Assembly (NCBI RefSeq): GCF_000816085.1
Contig: NZ_CP008747.1
Span: forward strand, 1,302,001-1,366,000
Length of the DNA stretch: 64,000 nucleotides
Origin: Staphylococcus hyicus
GTDB taxonomy: Bacteria; Bacillota; Bacilli; Staphylococcales; Staphylococcaceae
Reading direction: 5' to 3'
Numbering within the stretch: position 1 is the stretch's first letter; every line of letters starts with the position of its first letter. This document shows positions 53,213 to 63,636 of this stretch, one piece after another. The notes under the pieces were generated by a model, which had not been told where the DNA came from, did not search any database, and saw nothing but the letters and a program-made list of their open reading frames with translations. A program made the translations under genes and the position numbers.

Positions 53213-53249
53213 AGAGGGGCTAGGACAGCATCGTCCCAGCCTCTTTTTA
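53213..53249 (+). terminator. Terminator between dnaK and dnaJ
   Basis: GAGG..CTAGGAC (53214-53226) pairs with GTCCCAGCCTC (53233-53243), with a GG bulge and one mismatch, followed by T5. It should lower dnaJ-prmA expression relative to dnaK. Confidence 0.8.
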
Positions 53250-53280
53250 TTCATAAGATGTAAAAAAGGGAGCGATAGCA

Positions 53281-54411
53281 TTGGCAAAACGAGACTATTA
53301 TGAAGTCCTGGGCGTAAGTAAAAGTGCATCTAAAGATGAAATCAAAAAGGCATATCGTAAATTATCAAAAAAGTACCATCCAGACATTAATAAAGAAGAG
53401 GGCTCTGATGCGAAGTTCAAAGAAATCAGTGAAGCTTACGAAATATTAAGCGATGATCAAAAGCGCCAACAATACGATCAGTTCGGTCATGCCGGTGCGC
53501 AAGGTGGGTTTAGTCAAGGTTTTGGTGGTCAAGACTTTTCAGGGTTTGGTGGCTCTGGCTTTGAAGATATCTTTAGCTCTTTCTTCGGTGGCCAACGCCA
53601 AAGAGACCCTAACGCGCCACGTAAAGGTGATGATCTTCAATATACAATGACGATCACGTTTGAAGAAGCCGTATTTGGTACGAAAAAAGAAATATCAATC
53701 CGTAAAGAAGTTACATGTCACACATGTAATGGTAATGGTGCTAAACCTGGCACGAAAAAGAAAACATGTTCATATTGTAAAGGTTCAGGTCACGTTTCAG
53801 TTGAGCAGAACACTATATTAGGGCGTGTTAGAACTGAAAAAGTATGTCCACAATGTAATGGTTCTGGGGAAGAATTTGAAGAATCTTGTCCAACTTGTCA
53901 CGGACGCGGTACAGAAACTAAAAATGTTAAACTCGAAGTCACGGTTCCAGAAGGTGTCGATAATGATCAACAAATCCGCTTAGCGGGTGAAGGTGCGCCT
54001 GGTGAAAATGGCGGACCAGCAGGCGATTTATTTGTTGTATTTAGAGTAAAACCATCTGATAAGTTTACGCGTGATGGCGATGATATATTATTCAAACAGA
54101 ATATTAGTATCGCGCAAGCTGCGCTAGGTGATGAAATTAAAGTACCAACATTAAATGGTCAAGTCATGTTAACAATTCCAGCTGGAACGCAATCAGGTAA
54201 GCAGTTCCGTTTAAAAGGTAAAGGCGTTAAAAACGTACATGGTTATGGCCATGGTGATTTATTTGTAAATATAGTTGTTGCAACACCTACAAATCTAACC
54301 GATAAACAACGTGAATTATTAAAAGCATTTGCTGAGGAAAGTGGCGAATCTATTTCTGAACAACCTTCTAATTTTAAAGATAAAGCACGTCGTTTCTTCA
54401 AAGGAGAATAA
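53281..54411 (+). CDS. dnaJ: Chaperone DnaJ (Hsp40)
   Basis: 376-residue DnaK co-chaperone. J domain with HPD in [11 protein letters not shown] (about 31-41), a Gly/Phe-rich linker (about 70-110), four CxxCxGxG zinc-binding repeats ([32 protein letters not shown], about 145-210), and C-terminal substrate domains. Start is TTG 53281 after AAGGGAG. The start context and upstream terminator suggest it is made in lower amounts than DnaK. Confidence 0.98.
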   Translation: MAKRDYYEVLGVSKSASKDEIKKAYRKLSKKYHPDINKEEGSDAKFKEISEAYEILSDDQKRQQYDQFGHAGAQGGFSQGFGGQDFSGFGGSGFEDIFSSFFGGQRQRDPNAPRKGDDLQYTMTITFEEAVFGTKKEISIRKEVTCHTCNGNGAKPGTKKKTCSYCKGSGHVSVEQNTILGRVRTEKVCPQCNGSGEEFEESCPTCHGRGTETKNVKLEVTVPEGVDNDQQIRLAGEGAPGENGGPAGDLFVVFRVKPSDKFTRDGDDILFKQNISIAQAALGDEIKVPTLNGQVMLTIPAGTQSGKQFRLKGKGVKNVHGYGHGDLFVNIVVATPTNLTDKQRELLKAFAEESGESISEQPSNFKDKARRFFKGE

Positions 54412-54414
54412 TAA

Positions 54415-55344
54415 ATGAAATGGATAGAATTATCTGTAGTGGTGAATAATGAAGCAGAAGAAAGTGTCACTGAAATACTACAAAATGCAGGTTCTAATGG
54501 GGTGGCAATAGAAGATTCGAATGAATTACATCGCGAGAGAGAAGATCGATTTGGTGAGATTTTTGCGTTAAATCCTCAAGATTATCCCGAAAATCACATG
54601 ATTATTAAAGCGTATTACAATGAATCACAATTTACGCGTACCTTACTTGAATCCATTGAGTCTAATATACTAAAACTAGACATTTTAAATCATGACGTTT
54701 TCAAAATGACACATCAGGACATTGAAGAATCTGATTGGGAAAACGAATGGAAAAACTATTTTCATCCATTTAAGGCATCTGAAAGATTTTTTATTGTGCC
54801 AAGTTGGGAAACTGTTCAAAAAGATGCACAACATTTGTACATTGAACTAGATCCAGGAATGGCGTTCGGCACGGGCGATCATCCAACAACGAGTATGTGT
54901 TTGAAAGCGATTGAAAAAATAGTTCAACCTCACCACCGTGTGATTGACGTGGGTACAGGTTCAGGCATTTTGAGCATTGCATCCCATTTGTTAGGTGCCC
55001 AACATGTCAAAGCATTGGACTTGGATGAAATGGCAGTTCAAGTTGCAAGAGAAAATTTCAAGAAAAATCATTGTGAGTCTCACATTCAAACCACTACAGG
55101 TAATCTATTAACAGATGAGCACGACCATTACGATGTAGTCATCGCAAATATTCTTGCACACGTGATTACACTTATGGTTGAAGATGCATATCAAACATTG
55201 AATCAAGATGGATTTTTTATTGCTTCAGGAATTATTGATGATAAAGCAGAAACACTTATCAATCAAATGAAAGAAACAGGATTTTCCATTATCGAGACAC
55301 AACAGGATAATGGTTGGGTCTGTATAACTGCTCAAAAGGTGTGA
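54415..55344 (+). CDS. prmA: Ribosomal protein L11 methyltransferase
   Basis: Trimethylates L11 with SAM. 309 residues. N-terminal substrate-binding domain ([20 protein letters not shown]) linked to the methyltransferase domain: [18 protein letters not shown] (about 146-163), [15 protein letters not shown] (about 178-192), [15 protein letters not shown] (about 203-217) and [10 protein letters not shown] (about 242-251). AAAGGAG before ATG 54415, three bases after dnaJ. Confidence 0.96.
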   Translation: MKWIELSVVVNNEAEESVTEILQNAGSNGVAIEDSNELHREREDRFGEIFALNPQDYPENHMIIKAYYNESQFTRTLLESIESNILKLDILNHDVFKMTHQDIEESDWENEWKNYFHPFKASERFFIVPSWETVQKDAQHLYIELDPGMAFGTGDHPTTSMCLKAIEKIVQPHHRVIDVGTGSGILSIASHLLGAQHVKALDLDEMAVQVARENFKKNHCESHIQTTTGNLLTDEHDHYDVVIANILAHVITLMVEDAYQTLNQDGFFIASGIIDDKAETLINQMKETGFSIIETQQDNGWVCITAQKV

Positions 55345-55349
55345 GATAG

Positions 55350-56099
55350 ATGCAACGGTACTTTTTAAATGAAAACGCTGAGTTACATCAGCGTTTTTTT
55401 ATAACAAATGAAGATGATATTCATCACATTCATAACGTAATGCGTTTGGGTGAAGGAGATTCCATTATAATTAATTTTAATCATCAGCATACGTATGAAT
55501 CACATATACAAACCATACTGAAAGATAGCATTGAAGTTGAAACGGTGAGACGTGTCGACGTGCGTTCCGAATTGCCCGTTGATGTTACCATTTGTAGCGG
55601 GTTGATAAAGAGCGATAAATATGAATGGTTACTTCAAAAAGCTACGGAACTTGGTGCCCGACACTTTATTGCGACACATATGGATCGCTCGATAGTCAAA
55701 CTCAATACACAAAAAGCTGATAAAAAAGTGCTACGTTGGCAAAAAATTGTTAAAGAAGCGTCAGAACAAAGTTATCGCCAAGTTGTACCTAAAGTAGAAT
55801 TTATATCGAATTTCAAGTCCATATATGATATGATTAATCAATATGATTATGTACTTATGGCATATGAAGAATCAGCAAAAGAAGGTGAGCGTTCTCTTTT
55901 TAAAGATAGCATCCAAACCTTATTTCCTGGTGCGAAAATTTTATTTTTATTCGGTCCCGAAGGTGGATTTTCTCAAGATGAGGTAACTGCTTTACAAAAC
56001 AAAGTCAAATGTGTAGGCTTAGGACCACGTATTTTACGTGCAGAAACAGCACCCTTATACGCCTTAAGTGCCATAAGTTACCAATTAGAATTAAATTAG
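55350..56099 (+). CDS. rsmE: 16S rRNA m3U1498 methyltransferase
   Basis: SPOUT-class enzyme. 249 residues: N-terminal PUA-like domain (MQRYFLNENAELHQRFFI, HIHNVMRLGEGDSIII) and the trefoil-knot domain with SDKYEWLLQKATELG (about 90-104), EQSYRQVVPKVE (about 139), FGPEGGFSQDEV (about 203-214) and LGPRILRAETAPL (about 224-236). The coding region near codons 8-17 carries a perfect terminator-type hairpin. GTGAGAT before the ATG is a weak ribosome binding site. Confidence 0.95.
   Translation: MQRYFLNENAELHQRFFITNEDDIHHIHNVMRLGEGDSIIINFNHQHTYESHIQTILKDSIEVETVRRVDVRSELPVDVTICSGLIKSDKYEWLLQKATELGARHFIATHMDRSIVKLNTQKADKKVLRWQKIVKEASEQSYRQVVPKVEFISNFKSIYDMINQYDYVLMAYEESAKEGERSLFKDSIQTLFPGAKILFLFGPEGGFSQDEVTALQNKVKCVGLGPRILRAETAPLYALSAISYQLELN
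55372..55400 (+). terminator. Intrinsic-terminator-like hairpin inside rsmE
   Basis: Perfect 10-bp stem AAAACGCTGA (55372-55381) with TCAGCGTTTT (55388-55397), a 6-base loop and an uninterrupted T7 (55394-55400). It lies 22 bases into the rsmE coding region, about 30 bases after the prmA stop, so it could end most of the heat-shock transcript. Confidence 0.7.
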
Positions 56100-56117
56100 A
56101 TACAATGAGGTGAATTT

Positions 56118-57464
56118 ATGTCAACAGTTGCATTTCATACTTTAGGTTGTAAAGTAAACCACTATGAAACCGAGGCAATATGGCAACTATTCAAAGAAGC
56201 ATCTTATGAGCGTGTTGACTTTGAACAAAATGCTGACGTATTTGTAATTAACACTTGTACAGTTACAAACACTGGTGATAAGAAGAGTCGCCAAGTGATT
56301 CGTCGTGCGATTCGTAAAAATCCAGATGCTATTATCTGTGTGACAGGCTGTTATGCGCAAACATCTTCAGCAGAAATTATGGAAATTCCTGGTGTGGATA
56401 TTGTCGTAGGGACACAAGACCGTCATAAATTATTAGAGTATATCGATACTTTTAAAGGTGAACGTCAACCGATTAACGGTGTAAGTAACATAATGAAAAA
56501 TCGTACCTATGAAGAATTAGATGTACCTTATTTCACAGATCGCACGCGTGCTTCTTTAAAAATCCAAGAAGGCTGTAATAACTTTTGTACATTCTGTATT
56601 ATACCTTGGGCACGCGGTTTAATGCGATCACGCGATCCTGAGAAGGTTGTTGAACAAGCTACAACACTCGTTAACTCTGGTTATAAAGAAATTGTTTTAA
56701 CAGGTATTCATACTGGTGGTTATGGCCAAGATTTAAAAAATTATAATTTAGCACAATTATTACGTGATTTAGAGACAATAGATGGATTAGAACGCATTCG
56801 CATTTCTTCAATTGAGGCGAGTCAATTGACGGATGAAGTCATTGAAGTATTGCAACAATCAAATAAAGTCGTTCGTCATTTACACGTACCATTACAGTCT
56901 GGTTCAGACACGGTTTTAAAACGTATGAGACGTAAATATTCAATGGCTCATTTTAGTGAAAGAATTACAAAATTATATGCAGCACTTCCAGGTTTGGCTG
57001 TGACAAGTGATGTGATTGTAGGATTTCCTGGTGAAACAGCGGAGGAATTTCAAGAAACATATGATTTTATCGTAAATCATCAATTCTCAGAACTTCATGT
57101 ATTCCCATACTCACAACGTATCGGTACACCAGCAGCTCGAATGGATAATCAAATTGATGAAAACGTAAAAAACGAGCGTGTTCATCAATTAATTCAATTA
57201 AGTGACCAACTTGCGAAAACATATGCCTCACGCTTTGAAAATGATGTTCTTGAAGTAATACCTGAAGAAAAAGGTTCTAAAGAGGGGATTCTAGTAGGAT
57301 ATGCTGATAACTACATGAAAGTAGAATTTGAAGGCGATGATTCTTTAATTGGACAAATTTGTAAAGTGAAAATAATACAAGCAGGTTATCCATTAAATCA
57401 CGGACAACTATTAAGAGTTGTTGACCACGCATCGAATAAATCTGAGGAAGAAGTCCTAATTTAA
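56118..57464 (+). CDS. mtaB: tRNA t6A37 methylthiotransferase MtaB
   Basis: Radical SAM enzyme converting t6A37 to ms2t6A37. 448 residues. N-terminal cluster-binding domain with FHTLGCKVNHYET (6-18), NTCTVTN (about 47-53) and TGCYAQ (about 78-83); radical SAM motif EGCNNFCTFCIIPWARG (about 152-168); C-terminal TRAM domain from about 375. Same modified position as TcdA elsewhere in this window. GAGGTG before the ATG. Confidence 0.95.
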   Translation: MSTVAFHTLGCKVNHYETEAIWQLFKEASYERVDFEQNADVFVINTCTVTNTGDKKSRQVIRRAIRKNPDAIICVTGCYAQTSSAEIMEIPGVDIVVGTQDRHKLLEYIDTFKGERQPINGVSNIMKNRTYEELDVPYFTDRTRASLKIQEGCNNFCTFCIIPWARGLMRSRDPEKVVEQATTLVNSGYKEIVLTGIHTGGYGQDLKNYNLAQLLRDLETIDGLERIRISSIEASQLTDEVIEVLQQSNKVVRHLHVPLQSGSDTVLKRMRRKYSMAHFSERITKLYAALPGLAVTSDVIVGFPGETAEEFQETYDFIVNHQFSELHVFPYSQRIGTPAARMDNQIDENVKNERVHQLIQLSDQLAKTYASRFENDVLEVIPEEKGSKEGILVGYADNYMKVEFEGDDSLIGQICKVKIIQAGYPLNHGQLLRVVDHASNKSEEEVLI

Positions 57465-57486
57465 ACAGAAATTGTATAATTCAACA

Positions 57487-57515
57487 TTGACCATAATTGA
57501 GATTTAATTTATACT
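57487..57515 (+). promoter_or_regulatory. rpsU promoter
   Basis: TTGACC (57487-57492), a 17-base spacer and TATACT (57510-57515): near-consensus sigma-A. The leader is about 75 bases. Confidence 0.8.
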
Positions 57516-57594
57516 AATGTTTACATGGCATAAATCATGTGTCATATATTAATCTATAATAGTTTTCTTGATATTTGGAGGGAGGGAAATACAG

Positions 57595-57771
57595 ATGTCT
57601 AAAACAGTAGTCCGTAAAAACGAATCATTAGAAGATGCTTTACGTCGTTTTAAACGCTCAGTTTCTAAAAGCGGTACAATCCAAGAAGTTCGTAAACGCG
57701 AATTCTATGAAAAACCAAGTGTAAAACGTAAAAAGAAATCTGAAGCTGCACGTAAACGTAAATTCAGATAA
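57595..57771 (+). CDS. rpsU: 30S ribosomal protein S21
   Basis: 58-residue basic protein of the 30S platform. The whole chain fits the family: [20 protein letters not shown], then the RKRKF-type basic tail. ATG 57595 follows GGAGGGAGGG; an upstream in-frame start at 57568 is unlikely. It has its own strong promoter and is followed by a terminator. Confidence 0.98.
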
Positions 57772-57818
57772 TGATCAATGTGTTGAACTCCCTCAACATT
57801 CAAATTAATAATATATAG

Positions 57819-57865
57819 AAAGCTTCAAAATTGTTCTTCTGTAGGATGATTTTGAAGCTTTTTTG
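57819..57865 (+). terminator. Intrinsic terminator after rpsU
   Basis: AAAGCTTCAAAAT (57819-57831) pairs perfectly with ATTTTGAAGCTTT (57849-57861); T6 tail. Confidence 0.92.
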
Positions 57866-57957
57866 TATTTAGATTTTATACATTTTAAATAAACTTTATC
57901 ACTATAAGTTATTAGTATTTTCATGTATACTACTAAGTGAGAGTGAGGTGTATGTTT

Positions 57958-58665
57958 ATGCAACTATCAATACATATGCTAGATTTACTCGGAACTATAC
58001 AAAATGACAATATGTTCACACAAATATCATCTTTAATCACGTCACCATGGCTTTCGTTAATTTTAGTGTGTGTCTTGTTTGTAGGTTTTGTTTATCAGCT
58101 TTATTCAAAATCATTTAATTGGGCTGGTATTCTAGCAATTTTAGCATTACTTTTAATTTTTTTAGGTTATTTAGCAGAGGGAACCATATCCTTTATCACC
58201 ATTTTGATATTTAGTATTGGTGTGATACTCGTTATTATAGAATTATTCGTCGTTGGCGCTGTCCTGGGTATTATAGGCATGTGCTTGATTGTTTTTAGTT
58301 TAATTACAATGGGCGACAATCTGCCTTTAATGCTTCTTAATGTATCAGTTGCCTTAATACTATCTATTATCGAATGGGTGATTTTAGTGAAGTTTCTCAA
58401 GAAAAAAATATCCTTGTTTGAAAATGTTGTTTTAAAAGATTCAACAAATAAAGAATCAGGATACACGTCACACAATGACCGTTCATACCTTGTGGGTGCA
58501 ACTGCATTAACACTCACTGACCTACGTCCGGCCGGATTAATTCTTTATGAAAATGAACGCATAGATGCGGTTTCAGAGGGGTCTTTTATTAGTAAAGACG
58601 TTAAGGTTGAAATAATCGAGGTTGAAGGCACTCGCGTCGTTGTACGTGAAATCAAATCTATTTAA
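57958..58665 (+). CDS. NfeD family membrane protein (short form)
   Basis: 235-residue partner of flotillin. Four or five hydrophobic segments between about 25 and 145, then a soluble C-terminal OB-fold NfeD domain (about 165-235) with VGATALTLTDLRPAGLILYENERIDAVSEG-type sequence. No ClpP-like serine protease domain is present, so this is the short NfeD class that pairs with floA. ATG 57952 is too close to the GTGAGGTG ribosome binding site; 57958 has correct spacing. floA follows after 14 bases. Confidence 0.9.
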   Translation: MQLSIHMLDLLGTIQNDNMFTQISSLITSPWLSLILVCVLFVGFVYQLYSKSFNWAGILAILALLLIFLGYLAEGTISFITILIFSIGVILVIIELFVVGAVLGIIGMCLIVFSLITMGDNLPLMLLNVSVALILSIIEWVILVKFLKKKISLFENVVLKDSTNKESGYTSHNDRSYLVGATALTLTDLRPAGLILYENERIDAVSEGSFISKDVKVEIIEVEGTRVVVREIKSI

Positions 58666-58679
58666 GAAGGAGTATTTAA

Positions 58680-59678
58680 ATGTTAACAACTGGTTTTATT
58701 TCTTTTATCATAATTGCTGTACTTATTATTGTTGCATTGATGATTTTATTTTCATTTGTACCTGTTGGACTATGGATTTCAGCATTAGCTGCCGGCGTTC
58801 ATGTAGGTATTGGCACTTTAGTCGGTATGCGTTTGCGTCGCGTATCTCCTAGAAAAGTGATTGGTCCTTTAATTAAGGCGCATAAAGCAGGGTTACAATT
58901 AACGACGAATCAACTTGAATCACACTACTTAGCTGGTGGTAATGTTGACCGTGTTGTAGACGCAAATATTGCTGCACAACGCGCTGATATTAATTTACCA
59001 TTTGAACGTGGTGCTGCAATCGACTTAGCAGGACGTGACGTATTAGAAGCTGTTCAAATGTCTGTTAACCCTAAAGTAATTGAAACACCATTTATTGCCG
59101 GTGTTGCGATGAATGGTATCGAAGTCAAAGCGAAAGCCCGTATTACGGTTCGTGCAAATATTTCGCGTTTAGTCGGTGGTGCTGGTGAAGATACAATTAT
59201 CGCCCGTGTAGGGGAAGGGATTGTTTCAACGATTGGTTCCAGTAAGCATCATACAGAAGTGTTAGAAAACCCAGATAACATTTCTAAAACCGTTTTAAGC
59301 AAAGGATTAGATTCTGGTACAGCTTTTGAAATTTTATCTATTGATATTGCTGATGTTGATATTAGTAAAAATATCGGCGCGGATTTACAAACCGAACAAG
59401 CAATTGCAGACAAAAACATTGCTCAAGCAAAAGCTGAAGAACGTCGTGCAATGGCGGTAGCACAAGAACAAGAAATGAAAGCACGCGTTCAAGAAATGCA
59501 TGCGAAAGTTGTTGAAGCTGAAGCAGAGGTACCACTTGCGATGGCTGAAGCACTGCGTTCTGGAAATATTGGCGTCAAAGATTATTACAATTTAAAAAAT
59601 ATTGAAGCTGATACTGGAATGAGAGAAGCAATTAATAAAAGTTCGCAGAAATCTCAAGAAAATAAAAGCGAACATTAA
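58680..59678 (+). CDS. floA: Flotillin-like protein FloA
   Basis: Scaffold of functional membrane microdomains; affects membrane fluidity and oligomerisation of membrane complexes. 332 residues: an N-terminal hydrophobic hairpin (about 5-48), a PHB/SPFH domain (about 50-220) and a coiled-coil region rich in Ala and Glu ([19 protein letters not shown], about 242-260). The sequence [25 protein letters not shown] (about 137-161) is family-typical. AGAAGGAG before the ATG. Confidence 0.96.
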   Translation: MLTTGFISFIIIAVLIIVALMILFSFVPVGLWISALAAGVHVGIGTLVGMRLRRVSPRKVIGPLIKAHKAGLQLTTNQLESHYLAGGNVDRVVDANIAAQRADINLPFERGAAIDLAGRDVLEAVQMSVNPKVIETPFIAGVAMNGIEVKAKARITVRANISRLVGGAGEDTIIARVGEGIVSTIGSSKHHTEVLENPDNISKTVLSKGLDSGTAFEILSIDIADVDISKNIGADLQTEQAIADKNIAQAKAEERRAMAVAQEQEMKARVQEMHAKVVEAEAEVPLAMAEALRSGNIGVKDYYNLKNIEADTGMREAINKSSQKSQENKSEH

Positions 59679-59690
59679 TGAGGTGAGGGT

Positions 59691-60311
59691 ATGAGCATTG
59701 GAGTTATTATTTTTATCATTACCATTGTGATTTCAATTATATCCGCAATTAATGATAAAAGTCATGAAAAGCGTAAGCAATCTCCACAGCAACCTCAAAT
59801 GCCAAATACTCCGAAATCTTTCATGGATAAAGTAGAAAAAACATTGAAAGAATGGGAGCGAGAATTTGACACCCAAATGGGTGAAGAGGTTTTATCACCT
59901 AAAGATACACAACCTGAATCTAAGCCAAAGCCTTTCAAACAAAAGCAACAACCTAAAAAGGTACAAAAAAACAACGCACAACAAGATTGGAAACGTGCAG
60001 ATAAACAACGCCAAGAACAACAACAAGTTCAAAAAGAATTATTAGATATGTTACGAAGCGATATCGATTCATTAAATGATACATTTGATCGAGAACGCCA
60101 AAAACATATTCATCGCGTTGAACAACGTGCACGTCAAATTATAGATGATAAGTATCTTTCTCCGAGAACCAAACGAATGAAACTCAAACAATTATTAGCA
60201 TCGTCAAAACAGCCTGATATATCAAAAGGCGATTTAACGTTTTCTGACAATGAGGTTGTGAACGGTATCATTTGGGCAGAAGTGATTGATAAACGTAAAC
60301 AATTAAATTAA
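59691..60311 (+). CDS. Membrane-anchored coiled-coil protein of the floA operon, function unknown
   Basis: 206 residues. One N-terminal transmembrane helix (about 3-20), then a cytoplasmic Gln/Lys/Pro-rich region (about 25-115), a predicted coiled coil with DMLRSDIDSLNDTFDRERQK (about 122-141), and a conserved-looking C-terminal part ending NGIIWAEVIDKRKQ (about 191-204). I do not recognise a family. It begins 12 bases after floA, following GAGGTGAG, and is followed by a terminator, so it is the third gene of the nfeD-floA unit. A role with flotillin assemblies is inferred from position only. Confidence 0.8.
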   Translation: MSIGVIIFIITIVISIISAINDKSHEKRKQSPQQPQMPNTPKSFMDKVEKTLKEWEREFDTQMGEEVLSPKDTQPESKPKPFKQKQQPKKVQKNNAQQDWKRADKQRQEQQQVQKELLDMLRSDIDSLNDTFDRERQKHIHRVEQRARQIIDDKYLSPRTKRMKLKQLLASSKQPDISKGDLTFSDNEVVNGIIWAEVIDKRKQLN

Positions 60312-60324
60312 CCCACTTTCATAG

Positions 60325-60365
60325 ATCAAGGCATATCTGTTAAAAGCAAATATGCCTTGATTTTA
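60325..60365 (+). terminator. Intrinsic terminator after the floA operon
   Basis: Perfect 12-bp stem ATCAAGGCATAT (60325-60336) with ATATGCCTTGAT (60350-60361) and TTTT. Confidence 0.88.
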
Positions 60366-60472
60366 ATTTGTGTTCATATATAACATAAATCATCAATAAA
60401 ACAATATATAATTCTTCAATATCCAGTCATAAATAGATGACTTAATCGTATTACGTCATGATATAATAGAAA

Positions 60473-60515
60473 CAAACATGTTGGGTTTTTCTTTGTAAGC
60501 ATTTTGACATGTTTG
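60473..60515 (+). repeat. Inverted repeat in the phoH leader
   Basis: CAAACATGT (60473-60481) and ACATGTTTG (60507-60515), perfect 9-base arms 25 bases apart, just downstream of a TATAAT at 60462-60467 and upstream of phoH. It could be an mRNA hairpin or operator. Confidence 0.4.
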
Positions 60516-60554
60516 GTACATTAATCATACATTATTTTGTAAAGGAGTTAGTAT

Positions 60555-61502
60555 ATGCCTGAAATGATTCAAATCGATGACATTCATCAAGCACAAGCCC
60601 TATTTGGTAATAATGATGAGTATATCCACCTTATAGAGGATGCCTTCGATGTTGTCATTCACGCTAGAGGGCAAGAAGTAGCCGTACAGGGGCAACGCAT
60701 CGATGAAGTGACAAAAGCTGAATCCGTATTAAAAAACCTTTTAAAAGTGATCGAGCAAGGTGCAACCATAACTGTTAAGGACGTCCAAGCCGCAGTTAAA
60801 ATGGCTCATAATCATACGATTGATCAACTCATCGATCTTTACGAAGAAGAAATTGCTAGAGATGCGCATGGTAAAATCATTAGAGCCAAAACAATGGGAC
60901 AACGAATGTATATTCACGCCATTAAAAATAATGATTTAGTTTTTGGTATTGGACCGGCTGGTACAGGAAAAACCTTTTTAGCCGTGGTTGTCGCTGCTAA
61001 AGCGTTACGCATGGGTCAAGTTAAACGAATCGTTTTAACGCGACCTGCTGTTGAAGCGGGTGAGTCTTTAGGATTTTTACCCGGTGATTTAAAAGAGAAG
61101 GTAGATCCATACTTACGTCCACTATATGATGGTTTGAATACAGTATTAGGTGTAGAGGCAACTGAACGACTCATTGAAAGAGGGGTTATAGAAATTGCAC
61201 CTCTCGCATATATGCGTGGTCGTACACTTGAAGATGCGTTCGTAATATTAGATGAGGCACAAAATACGACGCATGCACAAATGAAAATGTTTTTAACGCG
61301 TTTAGGGTTTGGTTCTAAAATGGTTGTGACTGGAGATAAAACGCAAGTTGATTTGCCTAAGGGTGTGAAAAGTGGTCTCATAGAGGCTGAGACACGTCTA
61401 AAATCTATCAAAGGCCTGAGTTTTCAATATTTAGACCACACGGATGTTGTCCGCCACCCACTAGTAGGACGAATTATCACACGCTATGAGGAGGACAATT
61501 AA
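60555..61502 (+). CDS. phoH: PhoH family ATPase (PhoL/YbeZ type)
   Basis: 315-residue RNA-associated P-loop NTPase linked with YbeY in ribosome maturation. N-terminal KH-like region (about 10-75), then Walker [12 protein letters not shown] (about 131-141), [18 protein letters not shown] (about 160-177), Walker [11 protein letters not shown] (about 229-238) and GDKTQVDLP (about 257-265). AAAGGAG before the ATG. The stop shares one base with the ybeY start. Confidence 0.95.
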   Translation: MPEMIQIDDIHQAQALFGNNDEYIHLIEDAFDVVIHARGQEVAVQGQRIDEVTKAESVLKNLLKVIEQGATITVKDVQAAVKMAHNHTIDQLIDLYEEEIARDAHGKIIRAKTMGQRMYIHAIKNNDLVFGIGPAGTGKTFLAVVVAAKALRMGQVKRIVLTRPAVEAGESLGFLPGDLKEKVDPYLRPLYDGLNTVLGVEATERLIERGVIEIAPLAYMRGRTLEDAFVILDEAQNTTHAQMKMFLTRLGFGSKMVVTGDKTQVDLPKGVKSGLIEAETRLKSIKGLSFQYLDHTDVVRHPLVGRIITRYEEDN

Positions 61503-61966
61503 TGTTTACGATTGATTTTAATGATCATACAGGCAAAGTTCATGACGACTGGTATCAACATATTGAATCATTATTAACATTTGCAAAAAATCAAGAAAAC
61601 ATTACCGATGATGCTGAACTATCAGTAACTTTTGTAGATAAAGATGAAATCAAAGAAATCAACCGTGATTACCGAAACAAAGATAAAGTAACCGACGTTA
61701 TATCCTTTGCTTTCGAGGAAGATGAAACTGTATTTGAAGGCATGGAAATGCCTAGAGTGCTAGGGGATATTATTATTTGTATGGATGTTGCAAAAGCGCA
61801 AGCAGAACAATACAATCATTCTTTTGAGCGAGAACTTGGATTTTTGGCATTACATGGATTTTTACATTTACTAGGTTACGATCATATGAACGAAGCCGAT
61901 GAGCAAAAAATGTTTCAACGACAAGATGACATTTTAAACGGGTACGGTCTTTCGAGAGACGTATGA
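61502..61966 (+). CDS. ybeY: Endoribonuclease YbeY
   Basis: Zinc-dependent RNase in 16S rRNA 3' maturation and ribosome quality control. 154 residues. The three metal histidines are in [11 protein letters not shown] (about 118-128); also [19 protein letters not shown] (about 56-74). Overlaps phoH by one base and dgkA by four. Confidence 0.96.
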   Translation: MFTIDFNDHTGKVHDDWYQHIESLLTFAKNQENITDDAELSVTFVDKDEIKEINRDYRNKDKVTDVISFAFEEDETVFEGMEMPRVLGDIIICMDVAKAQAEQYNHSFERELGFLALHGFLHLLGYDHMNEADEQKMFQRQDDILNGYGLSRDV

Positions 61967-62301
61967 TTAAACGGTTTAAACCTGCATTCATCGGCGCCAT
62001 CACATTATTAAAAAAAGATAAAAATTTTTTAATTCATTTATGTATTGCAATAGTTGTATTAAGTATTGCTTTATTATTTAACTTAAACTCTATTGAATGG
62101 ATGTTTTTATGCATCGCTATTTTTAGTGTTCTCATTACTGAAGCATTAAATACTGCGATTGAATATGCTGTAGATTTAACTACAGTTGAATATCATATTT
62201 GGGCGAAACATGCAAAAGATATTGCAGCATTTGCGGTCTTGCTCGCATCTTTTTTTGCAGTAATTATAGGGTTAATTATTTTTATCCCTAAAATTTTATA
62301 A
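61963..62301 (+). CDS. dgkA: Undecaprenol/diacylglycerol kinase family protein
   Basis: 112-residue membrane protein with three transmembrane helices (about 27-45, 46-65, 87-110); Gram-positive DgkA phosphorylates undecaprenol for the cell-wall lipid carrier pool. Active-site signature [13 protein letters not shown] (about 65-77) and the later [14 protein letters not shown] (about 83-96) are intact. Starts in the ybeY end (ATGA). Confidence 0.93.
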   Translation: MIKRFKPAFIGAITLLKKDKNFLIHLCIAIVVLSIALLFNLNSIEWMFLCIAIFSVLITEALNTAIEYAVDLTTVEYHIWAKHAKDIAAFAVLLASFFAVIIGLIIFIPKIL

Positions 62302-62313
62302 GGGCGTGATACT

Positions 62314-62718
62314 ATGAGTTATACAGAAAAACATTTTAAAGAAGTTAGAAAAGCGCAACAACGTGCTTATGCACCATACAGTAACTTTAAAGTAGGTGCT
62401 TATTTAATTACAAAGGATGGACAATCTTTTTATGGCGCCAATGTAGAAAATGCGGCCTACCCATCTACATGTTGTGCTGAAAGGTCAGCACTTTTTGCTG
62501 CGATTAGCCAAGGCTATAAACCAGGTGATTTTGAATCGATTACAATTACAGTTGACAGTCCAGAGGTGTCTTCACCTTGTGGGACATGTCGCCAAGTACT
62601 AAAAGAATTATGCGATGACGATATGCCGGTTTATATGACAAACCAAACAGGGGAGATGAAAATGCTTACAGTGCACGAATTACTCCCACTTGGATTCTCT
62701 GGAAAGGATTTAACATAA
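62314..62718 (+). CDS. cdd: Cytidine deaminase
   Basis: Deaminates cytidine and deoxycytidine in pyrimidine salvage. 134 residues, the homotetrameric type. Zinc site: [11 protein letters not shown] (about 52-62, Cys and catalytic Glu) and [11 protein letters not shown] (about 88-98); [12 protein letters not shown] (about 19-30) binds the substrate. One base separates it from era. Confidence 0.97.
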   Translation: MSYTEKHFKEVRKAQQRAYAPYSNFKVGAYLITKDGQSFYGANVENAAYPSTCCAERSALFAAISQGYKPGDFESITITVDSPEVSSPCGTCRQVLKELCDDDMPVYMTNQTGEMKMLTVHELLPLGFSGKDLT

Positions 62719-62719
62719 T

Positions 62720-63616
62720 ATGACACAATATAAATCTGGTTTCGTAACAATTATCGGGCGACCGAATGTTGGGAAATCTACATTTGTAAACCGTGTGATT
62801 GGACATAAAATTGCAATAATGTCTGACAAAGCTCAAACAACACGTAATAAAATTCAAGGTGTCATGACAACTAATGATGCTCAAATTATTTTCCTTGATA
62901 CACCCGGTATTCATAAACCTAAGCATAAACTCGGTGACTATATGATGAAGGTTGCCAAAAATACATTGTCAGAAATTGATGCAGTTATGTTTATGGTAAA
63001 TGTTAATGAAGACATCGGTCGTGGTGATGAATATATCATGGAAATGCTCAAAAATGTCAAAACACCTGTCTTCCTTGTTTTAAACAAAATTGATTTAGTG
63101 CACCCTGATGCATTGATGCCTAAAATTGAAGCATATCAAAAGTATATGGAATTTACCGAAATTATACCGATTTCAGCTTTAGAGGGCTTAAACGTTGATC
63201 ACTTTATTCAAGTTTTAAAATCATATTTACCTGAAGGACCACAGTACTATCCAGATGGACAAATTTCAGATCACCCTGAACAATTTGTCGTAAGTGAGTT
63301 GATTCGTGAAAAAATCCTTGAAACCACTACCGAAGAAATACCACATTCCATTGGTGTCAATGTAGAACGCATGGTTCAAGAGGCAGAAGACCGTGTGCAT
63401 ATCGAGGCAACAATCTATGTTGAACGTGATTCTCAAAAAGGGATTGTGATTGGTAAAGGTGGAAAAAAATTAAAAGTCATCGGTCAGCGTGCAAGAAAAG
63501 ATATTGAACATTTGCTTGGATCAAAAGTGTATTTAGATTTATGGGTTAAAGTTCAAAAAGACTGGAGAAATAAATCTAATTTCATTAAACAAATGGGTTA
63601 TGTTGAAGATGAATAA
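62720..63616 (+). CDS. era: GTPase Era
   Basis: Essential GTPase that binds the 3' end of 16S rRNA during 30S assembly. 298 residues. G1 GRPNVGKST (about 13-21), G3 DTPGIH (about 60-65), G4 NKIDLV (about 120-125), and the C-terminal KH domain with [18 protein letters not shown] (about 239-256). Gene order ybeY-dgkA-cdd-era-recO is standard for Firmicutes. Confidence 0.98.
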   Translation: MTQYKSGFVTIIGRPNVGKSTFVNRVIGHKIAIMSDKAQTTRNKIQGVMTTNDAQIIFLDTPGIHKPKHKLGDYMMKVAKNTLSEIDAVMFMVNVNEDIGRGDEYIMEMLKNVKTPVFLVLNKIDLVHPDALMPKIEAYQKYMEFTEIIPISALEGLNVDHFIQVLKSYLPEGPQYYPDGQISDHPEQFVVSELIREKILETTTEEIPHSIGVNVERMVQEAEDRVHIEATIYVERDSQKGIVIGKGGKKLKVIGQRARKDIEHLLGSKVYLDLWVKVQKDWRNKSNFIKQMGYVEDE

Positions 63617-63636
63617 CAGATTCTAGGGGGAGTTGC

